NCBI RefSeq assembly: GCF_000321225.1
Contig: NW_004450267.1
Span: 4,644,802-4,708,801 of the forward strand
Length of the DNA: 64,000 nt
Source: Odobenus rosmarus divergens
Lineage: Eukaryota > Chordata > Mammalia > Carnivora > Odobenidae
Direction: 5' to 3'
The translations under genes and the position numbers were made by a program. The notes under the pieces are model-generated. The model was not told the DNA's origin. It did not search any database and saw only the letters and a list, made by a program, of their open reading frames with translations. Of this stretch, positions 11,201 through 26,200 are shown piece by piece. Position 1 is the stretch's first letter. Every line of letters begins with the position of its first letter.

Positions 11201-14200
11201 CATTGATTCTTAAGCCAGAAGCCCCAGACAGAGCCCCTTTCTCAATCTCTGTGTATCCAGATACTTCCCTAACCAAAGCAACCATCCTTTCTTACCTAAA
11301 CTATTCTGATAACCTCTAACAAGTCTCCTTACTTCTTTCTTGATTTTCTCCAATTCATTCTCTGTTCATCAAGCAAAATGATCTTTTTTTTTTTTTTTAA
11401 AGATTTTATTTATTTATTTGAGAGAGAGAGAATGAGAGATAGCACAAGAGGGAAGAGGGTCAGAGGGAGAAACAGACTCCCTGCTGAGCAGGGAGCCCAA
11501 TGCGGGACTCGATCCCNNNNNNNNNNNNNNNNNNNNNNNNNNNNNNNNNNNNNNNNNNNNNNNNNNNNNNNNNNNNNNNNNNNNNNNNNNNNNNNNNNNN
11601 NNNNNNNNNNNNNNNNNNNNNNNNNNNNNNNNNNNNNNNNNNNNNNNNNNNNNNNNNNNNNNNNNNNNNNNNNNNNNNNNNNNNNNNNNNNNNNNNNNNN
11701 NNNNNNNNNNNNNNNNNNNNNNNNNNNNNNNNNNNNNNNNNNNNNNNNNNNGGATCATGACCCGGGCTGAAGGCAGCTGCTTAACCGACTGAGCCACCCA
11801 GGCGTCCCAAAATCTAAACCCTTTAATAAGACCTGCAAGGAAGGCCCTGTGTGACTGAGCACAGCACAACACATGTGATCACTACATGCCTCTTCTCCTT
11901 CCTTTCTTTGCTCCTTAGGCTCTAACCGTACAGGTGTTCTTTCAGACCCTTTATTTCATCATATACTATCCTAATTCTCTGATCATTCTGTACTTTCTTA
12001 GAGTGTTCTTTCTCCCGGTTCTTTGTATGGCTGGCTCTTTCTCATGATTCCATTTCTGATAGCACTGTGATATTTTTTCTTTATAACATTTAACACAGTT
12101 TATAATGAGATGTTTATTTAGGTGCCTGTTTGTTATTTATTTAAACCTTGCTCTAGAGCCTTATGAAATACAGATGATGAGATAGACTCAGATAACAAAG
12201 CTAGTAATAGCTAGGATTCAGTCACCGTTCTATTACCTTCAAAATTTTCACTGGGGATATTTTAATGAGTGCTTAGTCTGGCAATGTTGATGTTTATTGT
12301 ATTCTTTTACCATAGCTATGGTACCATTGCCTAATAAAAACATGATGAGTACCAGTAAAGCACAGAAGACAGCCTTTGCCTTAGGAATTCAAAAGAAAGT
12401 ACTTCATGTTGCCTGGCATGAGAAAAGATACCATAGAGGGGCACCTGGGTGGCTCAGTCGGTTAAGCGTCTGCCTTTGGCTCGGGTCGTGATTCCGGAGT
12501 CCCGGGATTGAGTCCCGCATAGGGCTCCCTGCTCCGCGGAAGCCTGCTTCTCCCTCTCCCACTACCCCTGCTTGTGTTCCCTCTCTCGCTGTCTCTCTCT
12601 TTGTCAAATAAATAAATAAATAAAATCTTAAAAAAAAGAAAAGAAAAGTTACCATAGAATAAGATTGGGGCTAAACTGGAAACCTAGGGCGCCTGGGTGG
12701 CTCAGTTGGTTAAGCGACTGCCTTCGGCTCAGGTCATGATCCTGGAGTCCCGGGATCGAGTCCCGCATCGGGCTCCCTGCTCGGCAGGGAGTCTGCTTCT
12801 CCCTCTGACCCTCTTCCCTCTCGTGCTCTCTATCTCTCATTCTCTCTCTCTCAAATAAATAAATATCTTTAAAAAACAAAAACAAAAACAAAACTGGAAA
12901 CCTAAAGAATGGGTAGGATTTAAATGGGCAGAGAGAAGAAATAACATCATAGGTTAAAAAAAACAGAGACCAAAAATAGAGTTAAAATTTAAAAGCGTGT
13001 TTTGGGTACTTTGAAAACACCTGTCCTCCTTGCTGTATTGCTACTTACGTTGTTTGTTTATAAGGCAGTGGTGCCATATAGCTTTATGTTTCCTTTTAAT
13101 ATTAATAATATATTTTTAACAAATGTATTTTTGTTGTACAGCATTTTTTCTAAAAAATATATTCCACATCATCACTGTGTAACTGCTATGAGGGCCAAGG
13201 ATATAAGTTGAAGGCTCAGATTTTCTTTCTCAGTGAACTGGCCATTTTAAGAAGTATAAAAGGAGTCACCTGACACTCTGCTAATCAGTCATCTCTCTGC
13301 AGTTAGTATCTTCACTTTACTAATGATGAATCCTTTGGGGATTCTCTGCTTCATTGATAATCTGACATACATGTATTTCATACAAACAGACAAAGACCAA
13401 AGAGGTAAGCTTTTGGTAGGAGTAAGTTTTTATCTTTCAGGATCTATAGCTCTAATCAAACACGGGCACTGGAATTACTATGCTGGTGTTTGACTCTGTA
13501 TTCGGAAGTTACAAAATTTTGACGAATAGTTCCTGATCTGTGTAGTTCAAGAGCTTCCTATGGCTTGGGTAATAGAATATAATAGAAAAATTGTGTGCTG
13601 GATATGGTACTAACCATGTTACATTTATTAACTCTTTTAACTCCCATAAAAACTATAAGGTAGGCACTGTTATCTCCATTTTACATTACAGGTGAGTAAA
13701 CAAAGGCACAAAAAGTTTAAGTAATTTGCCAGTTATACAGCTATTACATAGTTAAGATTTCTTCTAGCCCCTCTGTAGAGGAGGAAAAACTTTCTCTCTA
13801 ACCTTTTAGTTTCAGTTGCTGGGGCCTGCAACTTAAACTGACAAAAGACAGATTCACATGAGAAAAGGGTTTATTTTATATGCATATGAGGAGCCAGCAA
13901 AAGAAGTAGGGCTCATTAATTGCTTATATACCTAACTTCATATGGAAAAAAGAGTTGAGAGGAAAACCTTCTGTCGGAAAAACAAATAGGTTTCTTTAGG
14001 AAAAACAAATGGCTTTTTAGGAGGAAGTTTGTAATCATGTTGTCTATATAAATAAGAGTAGTCTTTCCTTCTCAAAGCCATAATACTCCTCAGGAGAGGG
14101 GATTTATGATAGCCTTATTTCTTTTGGTCAGATAAGGGAAGCTCTGGGAAGGCTTTTTTTCTGCATTTGTTGAATCTCCAGTGTCTTTAGTTTAAAATAA

Positions 14201-17200
14201 TCTTTATGACAACTCTGGGTTCCAAGTGGGTCCCCACACCCTGAAAAGCCTTAAATATTTTATCTCATTGTTCCTCAAGTACACTATATCAGCTTTCAGA
14301 CTTTAAATCTAAATTTTTGGTTCAAAAAATATTGATTATATTGCAATGATATTATAAAGGAAAAAGAGATAAAAGAAAAAGAATTAAATTTAACATGAAA
14401 CTTACTTTCTCTTTCCCACGGTTGTCTTACAAATTTGTGATCTTTTTTTCCACAAGAAAAAAAAATTCTTTGAAATTGATACTGTTATTCCTAATTTTTA
14501 AGTGATAACTGAAATCTAGAAAAGTGAGAGGTTTGATCAGAGTCACTTAGCTTGTCTCAATTCCAAAGCTTTAATTTAAATCTCAGCTGCAGAGGTAGAG
14601 TTTTAACCTCAGTCTCTTCATTTTATTTCCATTATTTCCTCTGGTAACAACCAAAGAGAGAAGTACAGACTAAATGGAGAGGTTGTATTAGACCAGTGGC
14701 ACTTCTCTGTAAACAAGCATTTGTCCTCTCTTATAGTGATTTTCTGTAGCTGGTTCCTAATTAAATTTTGTTTTAGTCTCTTACTTTCCTTCCTGTATCT
14801 TTCTACCCTTTCCTACTACCTAACCAGCCTGCCTTCTTACTCAGAGCATTTCCTGTTTTCTTTCCTAAACCAGTCGTATCTATTCTCTGAGAGTTACGGC
14901 TCTCAGTTGTTAAGTTCTACATTTAATTAATATATTTCATTATAGAGTATAAATGAGTTTTATTCTTCACAGTTGGGATTGCAAGTTTAAAGAGATTGGG
15001 GGAGATACCATTTATCCCCACTCTCTTCCCCTAATTTCTACCATCTTTTCACTTCTAGCAGAATCAAAACAAAGACTAGAAGTTGAAAAGGGGAACAAAG
15101 TGCAGAAAATAAGCTGTTAAACATTATCTCTCCTCTTATAAGCATACACATATTATTTAACTTATGGCCAGCAGTTCAGAGACTCCCTAAATATATTTCA
15201 TGACAAGTTTGAAACTTTCTGAAATGCTGAATGGAGAAAACTTTATAACATTTCCGTTTTCTTCCAGTGTAGCTTTCCTGGAATGAGTTGGGGTATGATT
15301 TCTAGGAAAGGGATATAAATAACTTCACTGAAAAAAGAAATTAAACTCTCCCCCGGAAAATGAAATCTAAGAAAATGTATACAGGATGGGTATACAGTGG
15401 AAATTGGTAGGGCTAAAAGTATGAATTGATTGGAACAGAAAGGAAAGTGAGGAATCTTAGCTACCTAAATGAAATGGGAGGTTTAAAGGAAAAGTAAATT
15501 TGAGGAAAGCTTTGAAGTATGTTCTGAACAGACAGATGGTTAGGAAGAATTGTTAATATTAAGTAAAGACCATAAATAGAAAAATCTGAATAGAGTAGGT
15601 GAGGCACAAATTTAAGAAATTAACAGGAATTGACTTAGCTCTCCAGTATCTTAAATGTTGAAGAGACTTTAACTGCTACTTGTAGTAACTTAGTTACTTC
15701 TTAGGAAAGAGTATTCTTCTTTACTATAAAAAGTAATGTGAAAAAAATATATGTTCTTTTTACAGAAGGTTTTTAAATTTCTGAAATGTAGAATGTTTTA
15801 AGTCACTAGGGCTTTCTTTACTTCAACTGGCAAAATCACTGAAAAAAACTAATAGTGCTCCATGAAATATAATGAACATTTTATTAAAGGCATCACAGAG
15901 TTGTTAAGGCGGTAAGGAAGCACAGACATCGCTTTTGTATAAGAGCTGTGATATAATGGCTTGGAAGAGCCAGATTATCGAATTTTCAGGAATTTGGCGA
16001 AGTAGTTGTTAAATACAGTCATTAATAAAATAATGGCACCTGGCAGGCTCAGTCAGGAGAGCCCATGACTCTTGATCTCAGGGTTGTTCAAGCCCCACAT
16101 TGTAGAGATTACTTAAAAAATAAAATCTTTAAAATAAGTGAATGAATAAGTAAATGTACAAATAAGATATTGAAAAGATTAAAATATTAAAAACAAGTAA
16201 TAAATATTGAAAACTCATCACTTCCTAATAATCTTCTGGGACAACCACTAAAATAATGGATTGATAGAGCAGCAGGACAAATAGAAAATTAAAAATAAGA
16301 TAGTAGATTTAAAGTTGAATTGCCCAGAACTACCCCTCCCCATTCCCAGAAAAAAAATAAAATTGGATAGCAAAACCAAAATTTATTAACAGATCTTTAA
16401 TAAAACTAGAGGAAGAGTATCGCATGAAGCCCAAAATACAAGCAAGTATAAACAAGTCATCAACAGCTATGAGACCCTATAATAACCAGCATCTGTACAA
16501 GGGGAAGCAGCACAAGAAGCCCAAAAGCCAGTCAGTACTCACTAGAAAATGCAGTGGCCAATTTGAGAACAGTGTCTACAACTGTAAAGGTTTTTGCGCA
16601 GTCTACATTTTAAGTGCAGGGGATCTACAATAAGGTATGAGGGAGATGGGCCCTCTGCTACAATTAACCAGTGATAGCTCCATTTCAGTTCAAACCCCTA
16701 CACTAAGAGAAAACTTCTGAGAATAAAATCCAAACTGAGCAGGATAGGGATAATAGGGCCAAAGGAACTAGAAGGTATGGACGAGTAGGAGGAAAGTACA
16801 CCACCAGGAAATCCTAACAGTGTGTGCGATCACATCTTGGAACATTTGTCAGAAACAACAAAAGAGGGAGCTCCAGAGCTGTGAAGATAGAAAAGCTATC
16901 CTAACCCAAAATAGTCTTATCTAAAAGTTCAGGAAAACTGGGGCCACCTGGGTGGCTCAGTCAGTTAAGCATCTGCCCAGGACCCCAGGGTCCTGGGATC
17001 AAGCCCTATGTTGGGCTCCCTGCTCAGCAGGGAGTCTGCTTTCCCTTTCCCCCACCCCACCCTACCCTCGCCCGCTTGTGCATGTGCTCGCTCACTTGCT
17101 CCCTCTTTCTCAAAATCTTTAAAAATAAAAGTTCAGGAAAACTAATTCGACATAAAAATGAACAACAGAAAAGGATCAATATTGAATCCAATGGAAACCT

Positions 17201-20200
17201 GTTTGAAAAATGAAAATAAGGATCAGAATAACATTTCCATAGTGAAAGTATGCCAGGAAAACATGCCCATGAAATAAAAGTATAATCTTAATATTTCCAA
17301 ACACGTTAAAGAATAATTATGGAGTATATGAAAGGACAACATAAATGAGTTGATAAAACTTAGAAAATTATTAGAAATAAAACTTTTATTTCAAAAATTA
17401 AGTTTAACAAAGAGGAGAGGCTGAGCAGACTAGTTAGAGTTCAGTCAAGGAAGTGGATGGTAGTAGACACACAAGATTCCTTACCTACAGAGGGATTGAT
17501 CCAATGAATACATATATGCTAAAGGTAATGTTATCTATAATTTTCATTTTTAGAGAAGTGCTAAGTATGGAAAGGGAGAAAACTAAAATATAAACCTATA
17601 ATATTAGATTAGAATTGGAGAAATTGGTATAAACATAAGCTTTTCAATTTACATAAACAAATATAGTTATAAATGTGTGTCTATTTTACATACATAATGT
17701 GTGTGTGTGTATACACACATACATGCATGCACATAATTCTCTAGCTCTGTCCACTGAGAGAGCCTGGACCCAATAGCAGTGAGCACACCTAACTCTCAGA
17801 TCTTGGCTTCTAAATACTCTTCCCCACCAAAATTACCAAGGCTGTTTGGATTAATGGCCAGTTCCAGGCGTGGGGCAGGGAAAGTACTAGATTATTCTGT
17901 AATATTCTGTGCCAGAAAGCAAGGAAATGCTCAAGGAATGATGGAGATGTGTCAAAAGGACAAGATATCCAGTTTGAAAGGGTTCCAACTGGCTAAATTG
18001 AGCAACAATTTGAGGTTATACTGCACTGAGCAAATTCGGAAATCATGAGTCTTTACTAATAAAAATAATTGAATTAGTTGGAAGTTTGATGAGAATGGAG
18101 AAGTATATATGATTTCAATAACTTACTATTTGCAAAGGGAAAAAGTAATTTCACAGTAGAAAAACCTGGCAGATACAACCTCCATCAAGTGCTGAAAGTT
18201 AATAACATTAGTAATGAGACAAATCAAAATTGTAAAACTACCTGCCAGGGTGCAATGGAGAGAACATAACATCTCTTCCTTGATATTCCTGCCAAATTTG
18301 CATAACCAGAATCTAATCACGTGGAAACATCAGACAAACCTAAAGTGAGAGACAGTCTATAAAATTACTGACCTGTAATCTTCAGCAGTATCAAGATTAC
18401 AAAGTCAAGGGAAGACTGAGGAACTGTTGTGACTGAAGGAAACTAAAAAGATCTGACAACTAAATTCATGTATGCTTAGATATGACAGCTCATAATTCAA
18501 ACTAGATCATTTTGCTATACAGGACATTATTGGGGAAACTTCAGTGGGGTGTGAGCATTAGATAGTAGTAATGTATTAATGTTACTTTTTGATTTTGATG
18601 GCTTTGTTATATAAGAAAATACCGTTATTTATAGGAAATATATACCAAAGTATTCAAGGGTGATGAGACATCAAGGTAGCAAATTATTACTCTCAAATGG
18701 CTCAGGAAAAACAGTTTCTGGTTGCTTCAATCTTAGAAAATATATTAATAAGAAAAGCAGAGAATAAAAAAGGATTTGAGAATGACAAAGTAGGCAAAGA
18801 ATATTCAGCATACATGTGGGAGTTTCATAAGGAAAAAAAACCAAAACAATGCATATAGAACAAATACTAATAGTGTATAAACAAGAAAACTGTCCTGAAA
18901 TTAAAAAAAAAATCAAACTACGTATCAAAAAGACATTCTATTTACCTAAGGTGATAACCAGCACTGAGAAATATTCTCATAAAATTATTGGGATTAAAAG
19001 AAAAACACACACACATACCCTGCCCTCCAACCCCCACCCCCCCAAAAGCCCTGCAGCCTCTCTGCTCTCCTTCTCTGCCTGGCTCCATTCCCCTGGGATC
19101 CCCTCACTCCCAGGACTGGTCTGTCCTGTTCCATCTGTTCAGGACGACATTGAAACTAAAAACAAATTGAGAACAAACCAAAAGTTGTATGGAAGTTTTT
19201 ACTTGCTGTCACTTGTTTTTAACCTCACAAATAAATGATAACAAAAATCTCAGAATAAAAAAGTAAAGAAAAAAAATTCAGTGGAATTCCAGGCCAAAAA
19301 AAAAAAAGCCCTTTAAAGGAAAGAAAATGAGGTAGTCATTAGAACTTCATCAGCAATGTCTCATGGGAAACACTGTAGTCAGCATACTCAAAGAAAGAAA
19401 CTGAATCAAATAGACTTTCAGTCAAATGTATAAACAGATTGATATTCAGGTCACTCTGAGAAGAAAGAACAAACTTCAGACACCCAAAATGATGGGAGAG
19501 ATACTGACCTAAGGACTGGTGCTAACAATTAATTTAGTTGTAAGTAGGAGAATATATAATATGAAAAGACTGTATGCTCTGACAATTTGGATAAAGTACA
19601 GTTATCAGAAAATGGGGAAAATTTGAAGATCCTATGAAAATAGTATAAGCTTTCTGATTGCTTTAAAGTTTAAACTGGATATAAAAGGATAATATTTGAG
19701 TTTGGCTCTGTGGAGATTGCTCATGGTGAAGGGGACAAAAACCAAACAAAAGATTACCATTAGAACAGAGGAATAAACCTTCCTAATTTTATATTTATAT
19801 ATTTGTCCTTGAAATTATATAAATTTATTTAAAAATATTTTTAATATTTATGAATATTTTATTAAATATTAAATATTGATGTTTAAAATAATTTAATACA
19901 TTTGTAAATATATTTATAAAATATAAATTTAGTTTTTATATATACATATATATTTATATAATTCCTTGTTTTAGGAATTTAATATATATTTTTAAATCTA
20001 GGAAGGCTTGTCCTTTTGTGTTTGTGTATGTGTAAACAAATAGACTGCACAGCGAGAGTGTGTTTTTCATAACTACTCCAAAGCTTAGTGGATTAAAACA
20101 ATAACCATTTTATGGATTCTGTAGATTAGGAATTCAGTCACGACTTTGAATGGCCTTTGTGGCATAAACTGAGGTCACTTAATGGGATTCAGCTGGTGGA

Positions 20201-23200
20201 TGAGGGTCCAAAATGGCTTTACTCCCCTTGTCTTGTGCCTTGGTGATACTGGCTAAAAGTTTGGGCTCAGAACACCATCATGGGACCTCTGCAGCATGGT
20301 GCTTTGAGGATTATCAGACTTCTTCCATGGTTATCTGCCTTCCCCCAGAACAAGCATCCCTAAAGAAACAGGCAAAAGTTTCGTGGCCTCTTCTAATCTA
20401 ACTTTGAAAATCACATATAATCATTTCTACCATGTTCATTTGCATGTGAGTCAAAGGCCAGCCAGAATTCAAGGAGAGGGTGATTAGATTCCACCTCTTG
20501 ATGGGGGAATGTCAAGGTCACATAGTACAAGAACATGTGGGATGCAAGCACATATCTTGGGAAAATATACTCTGACACAACTATTGATACAGAAGGCTTG
20601 CCGTATGTATAAATAAAGTATAAAATAATACGAATAGAACTAAGATCAGACAACTTCAGTTATATCAAAAGTTACCTTAATTGTTCAAAGAAAATTTTCA
20701 GATTTGCTGATAAAGCAGAATCTAACGCTACAGTATTTTTTTCTAACAAAGAGATAAAGGCTAAATGCAAAAGAACTATATAGCTATTACAAAAGAGTGA
20801 GAGGGGTGCCTGGGTGGCTCAATTGGTTAAGCGGCTGCCTTTGGCTCGGGTTATGATCCCTGGGTCCTGGGATTGAGCCCCACATCGGGCTCCCTGCTCA
20901 GCGGGGAGCCTGCTTCTCCCTCCCCCTCTGCCTGCCCCTCTGCCTACTTGTGCTCTCTCTCGCTCTCTCTGTCAAAAATAGATAAAATCTTAAAAAAAAA
21001 AAAAAAAGAATGAGAGATGTCTATATATGCTACCATACAGTGTCCTTACTGTTAGTAAGACTATTACTGTACTTTCTGTTAAGTAAAATAAGCATGTTGG
21101 AAGAAATGTGTAGGTTAGTGTTTAGAAAGGAGCAATGCGTGTATATACATATATATATGTGTGTGAATATGTAATATATACATAATTATATATTACATAT
21201 ATATTAAAATAACAGAATAAGTACGTGTAAATATATTTACATATACATGTGTATCTGCTTGTATTATTAAAAATGGAAGAATAGGGGTGCCTGGGTGGCT
21301 CAGTCGTTAAGTGTCTGCCTTCGGCTCAGGTCATGATCCCAGGGTCCTGGGATCAAGCCCCGCATCGGGCTCCCTGCTCAGCGGGAAGCCTGCTTCTCCC
21401 TCTCCCACGCCCCCTGCTTGTGTTCCTGCTCTCTCTCTCTCTCTGTCAAATAAATAAAATCTTTAAAAAAAAAAATGGAAGAATAAACCTTTATTTTTTT
21501 ATTTTTTTTCAGAAGAGGGAAGCGGAGGTGGGTGGAGGGCCAGAGGGAGAGGGAGCGAGAGAATCTTAAGCAGGCTCCACGCTCAGCGTTGTGAGATCAC
21601 GACCCGAGCCAAAATCAAGAGTTGGATGCCTAACCAACTGAGCCACCCAGGTGCCCCTGGAAGAAAAAAACTTTCTTTAAATGTTTATAATAAATATTAA
21701 AAAAGCCTTTCCTTAAATGTTTATAATAATCCTTTCTTAAAATATTTATATATAGTGACCAGGACAGAGTAGGGTAGGAGAGAGGGCTAGAAGTTAAACT
21801 TTATCTTTAATATCCTTGTTTTACAGATACAACCTTAGAACTATTTTACCTACCTATTAAAAACAATGAAAAATTTAAAAAGCAACCCCTAAAAATTAAA
21901 GTTGAAACTAAGTAAGAACAAATGAACCTAAATGTATATCCACTTGGCAACAGTAACACCTAGGGAGGAACTACTCAGAGTCACTTTAAAACAGCCATTA
22001 AGGGGTGCCTGGGTGGCTCAGTCGGTTAAAGCGACTGCCTTCGGCTCAGGTCATGATCCTGGAGTCCCGGGATCGAGTTCCACATCGGGCTCCCTGCTCA
22101 GCCGGGAGTCTGCTTCTCCCTCTGACCGTCTTCCCTCTCGTGCTATCTCCCATTCTCTCTCTCAAATAAATAAAATCTTAAAAAAAAAAAAAAAAACAGC
22201 CATTAAACTTAGACCATGCTCTAAGTAAGATAAAAAGAAGTAGGGAAAGTAATTAGCTGTTTTCAGTAATGATGTCATGGTCTTAGTTGTGGGTGTTATT
22301 TTAAAGCTGTTGTGAATGTAATAGTGGATAAAATTTTAAGTCACCATGCAGAACTCTGTTATTCCCAGTGTCTTAAGAACTAGAATTCCTCTTATGCAAG
22401 AAAGCACATACAGATATGATCGAATAGATTAATTAAAAATCTAATGGTCTTAATTTTTAATTAGAAGAACCAGTTTAAGGGGCATCTGACTGGCTCCGTC
22501 AGAGAAGTATACCACTCTTGATCCAGGGGTTGTGAGTTCAAGCCCCACGTTGGATGTAGAAATTACTTAAATAAATAAAACTTAAAAAAGAAGAAGAACC
22601 AGTATAAACTCACAGTTCACTTTATATTTTTATTTATATCTCCATCCATCAGTCTGCCTGTATCTTAGCTGTGTCTATGCAAATAAGGTTTGCCATGAGT
22701 TGTTAATTGTTGAATTGTAACGGATACATTATACTGTCTACTAACGTTTATATTTTAAATTTCCTATTATATTTTTAAAGGACAATAAAATAACATTTTA
22801 TTATATATTAATATGAGAGCTTTTAAATGTTTTTGAGTTTTTTGATAAATTGTTGCTTCAGTTAATCTTAGTACCCATAAAACAAACTTGATAACTATGG
22901 TGAAAGGAAGAATAACTCCACAATAATCATGCTTACTCTTACTCTGTCTTCTTAAATTATACAAACTCCCAAGCAAGGGATTTGCTCTTGATATAAGACT
23001 GGTTTTTTAAGAAAATCTGATGAGCACTAACCTAATTTCTGTAAAATAATTTATTATAAATAGAGAAGAAGGTATAAAAGTGTGTAAGTGTATAATTGCA
23101 ATATATTTGAAAAAGTGCCTAAGGTTTTAATAGATTTGGTAGTTTTTATGGTAGAGTCTAAAATAGTTCATCTTCAAAATCATACCTGTTTTTATATAAA

Positions 23201-26200
23201 AACGTTCTTAAAATGTTTACTCAAATTGCTTTGTGTCTTATTTTGGCATTTTGAAAATTTATAAATTACAAAATGAAGTAAATTTATTAATTTTTAAGGC
23301 ATATTTTTGCTGTATTAAAGGCAGTAAATAGCATCTATTACAAATCATTATAGGATTGTTCTTTTTAAGTATAAAAATCAGAATAAATTACGAGTTTTAG
23401 TTTTTAAAATTTACAGTTAAATTAGATAGTAATATGAGATTGATACTGGTATTTGATGCATGAAAGTTGTCTTTTAATTGATTAAATGTGATACGAACTT
23501 TAAAATAGCATATGAGAAAGTTCTCATTCAGCCAATTCTAACTTATGGTACATTTAGAAAATTGTTAATTTTTTTTTTTTGAAGTTTGCCTTTTGGCCAA
23601 AATCTTATATAGGTTACTCTATTAAGGTTCTAACCACATTTAATCAAAAAAAGACAGCTAACACATTTAATACTTTATTTTCAAGTAACTTATTTTTTCG
23701 AATGTAAAGTATAAATTTTATTTTTTTCCCCATCAGAATACAGTCGTTTTGAAGCCAAAATACATGACTTACGGGAGCAGATGATGAATAGTAGCATTAG
23801 TTCAGGATCAGGTTCTCTTCGAACTAGCCAGAAGCGATCCCTCTATGTCAGGTAAATTTTTTTACTTCTAATTATGGCAGTCCTTATTTATGCATGCAAA
23901 GTCCTTCACATTTTTTACTATGACTGAGTTAGTTTTACTCTAGAAAAATACATTGCAGGGGCTCCTGACTGGCTCAGTCGGTGGAGCGTGCAACTCTTGA
24001 TCTCGGGGTTGTGAGTTTGAGCCCCATATTGGGTGTAGAGATTATTTAAAAATAAAATATTATAAAAAAAGAAAGAAAAATATATTGCATACCAAGGAAA
24101 CATTATTTTATGATTGATTTTCTGAGTGTGTCTTTCAAGAGCTGGAATGTTATTATTGTATTAATGAAAGTTATACAACCTCTTGAATAATAATGAGTGA
24201 CTGTACTGTAGCTTGGTATGTCACAACATCCAACACTTACTTAATATTCTTCATAATAAAATGTTCTCTGAGTAACATTTAATTTTTACAGCAATTTCCA
24301 TAATAGCAAAGAGAGCATGTGTAAATAATAGCTTAAAATATGAATAGCCTCAGTAAAGAACACAGATTCAGGAAATTTCTACATGTATTTTTTGAATACT
24401 TGGGAGAAGACAAGCTTGTTATTCTTCTATGATTAATGTGATAGAATAAATCTAATAATAGTAAATAGATACCATTAGTATATAAACTGTTCTTTTTTAT
24501 TTTACTGGCTAATAGGACTTAATACACATGACCTATTTGTATTCTGTATACATTTTTTTAGCAGAGCTTTTACTCAGCACTTTATTATACTATTATTTTA
24601 ACTTTAATAGATGACTACAGGTAATCTCTACCATTCTTCATTATTTTTCATTCCTTCTGATACTATGGGAGAACATTTCCTAGTATGTTTTATTTATTCT
24701 TCTGATGAGAGATGATATATGTTAAGTAAAGTCAGCAAGTATCCCGTACATGTTTGCATGTGTATAAAAACATTTATACAAACAAGCGTGTACTCTGTAC
24801 TTGTTTACATATGATATGACTTAGTCTCTCAAATAATTTTATTCTGTGATACATAATAAAAGGAAATTTTTCTCACTTTGTTCACTTGTTCTTTTCCTAT
24901 CCCTTTCGTTCCTTCTGCCCTACCAATGATCTGGGAATCCTTAGTGTATCACATTTTTCTTTCCTTCCACTAATTCTTGCAATATTTATTAAATTCTTCT
25001 GTTCCAGAGTCCTTAAAGTATTTTATGTGATATTGATATCCACAGAAAAAGGAATAACATTTCTGTGTATACTCTCCTTTTTTCATTTTCTTCTTCTTGT
25101 TTTTCTAATTTTAGTATAATTAGGTGTCGCCTTTAATAAGTGATCATTAAAAACTTACAAAGCATAAAAATCAAAACATTAGGTTATACTTGTTTTAGGT
25201 ACATTTAATGAATCATCTTTCCTTTTTGTTATTTTTTAAAGAAGTAAATATTTTTACAAGTTATATATTATCAAAAAACTTAATGGAACATAACTGTCAC
25301 CTCCCAATAATCCCCAGTTTCATTCTCTAAAAATAATCACCTCCATTTTCTTAGCAAACTCCCTTGCCTTTCCCTCCACATTTCTAGATAATATGCATAT
25401 ACTGCTGTTTTCTAGTTTACCAACTTTGGACATTATGGATTTATTGTCATAGTAGATAACAACTTTCTCTTTCATATCAAATCATTCTGCCTCTTCCTCT
25501 GTCACTCAAAATAGTGCCATCACTGTTAATAAAATTAATAGCATTTAGAGTGACTATGTAGTTATCTGTCATTACTCAAGTAGTATATTATGACCATGCT
25601 TCCTTTCTTTTGCAACCCTTCATTTTTCTTGAGCATAATAATTGTGTCATTTTTATTTGCTTAATTGTCCGTGTACCTATTATTAAATATCTTTATCTTA
25701 CATAACTCTGTGGAGTTTTTCACATGATGAAACATGTTGCACATACAATCTTATCACTTGAGATTTTTTCCATCTTTTTTTTTTTTTTCCTTTTTTTTGA
25801 GGGAGAGAGAGAGAAAGGAGATGCGTATGTGAGCCAGGGTGCAGGGAGAGGCAGAGGGATAGAGAGAATCTTAAGCAGGCTCCTTGCCCAGTGTGGAGCC
25901 TGACATGGGGCTTGATCTCATGACCCTGAGATCATGACCTGAGCCAAAATTAAAAGTGGGATGCTGAACCAACTGAGCCACCGAGGCACCTCAGTTTTTT
26001 CCATCTTTCTGCTCCAGTTGGACTAGTTGCTCTATAGACTTGCTGTATAGTTCTCACACGGGACTTGCCTTTGCCACTGCCTTTTAGCTCTCTGCTGTGT
26101 GAGAGTCTGGTTTTGAGATGGCACCTTTTCTTTCTCACCTTACTTTTATTTTACCAAAGCACATTCTTCAGTAAATTCTTGAGGAAAGGTTGTGTGGGGG

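Larger units (their letters stand above)
11220..12180 (+). mobile_element. L2 (LINE-2) 3' region
   Basis: Matches to the L2 tail in order: CTAACAAGTCTCCTTAC, AAGGAAGGCCCTGTGTGACT, CTTTCAGACCCTTTATTTCA, GGCTGGCTCTTTCTCATGAT. It is split by a SINE and the gap at 11384-11808. Confidence 0.65.
8216..23736 (+). other. Intron between PDZ3 exon and linker exon
   Basis: This 15.5-kb intron holds SINEs, an L2 tail (11220-12180), MIR pieces, an LTR-like piece (13790-14270), L1ME-like sequence (18050-18720) and AT-rich stretches. I recognise nothing firm in 8216-9400, 12905-13580, 14600-16030, 17150-18050 and 22610-23736. No conserved exon or RNA gene is apparent. Confidence 0.75.

Noticed and set aside
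12438..12510. tRNA-like A and B boxes
   Set aside because: They belong to tRNA-Lys-derived SINEs, not tRNA genes; the rest of a cloverleaf is absent.
12404..12891. Several 60-80 codon frames with Arg/Glu/Ser-rich text
   Set aside because: They are translations of SINE bodies, repeated at every SINE in the window.
13200..13330. TATAAAAGG near 13255 as a promoter
   Set aside because: A lone TATA-like word in AT-rich intron, with no CpG island, exon or transcript evidence.
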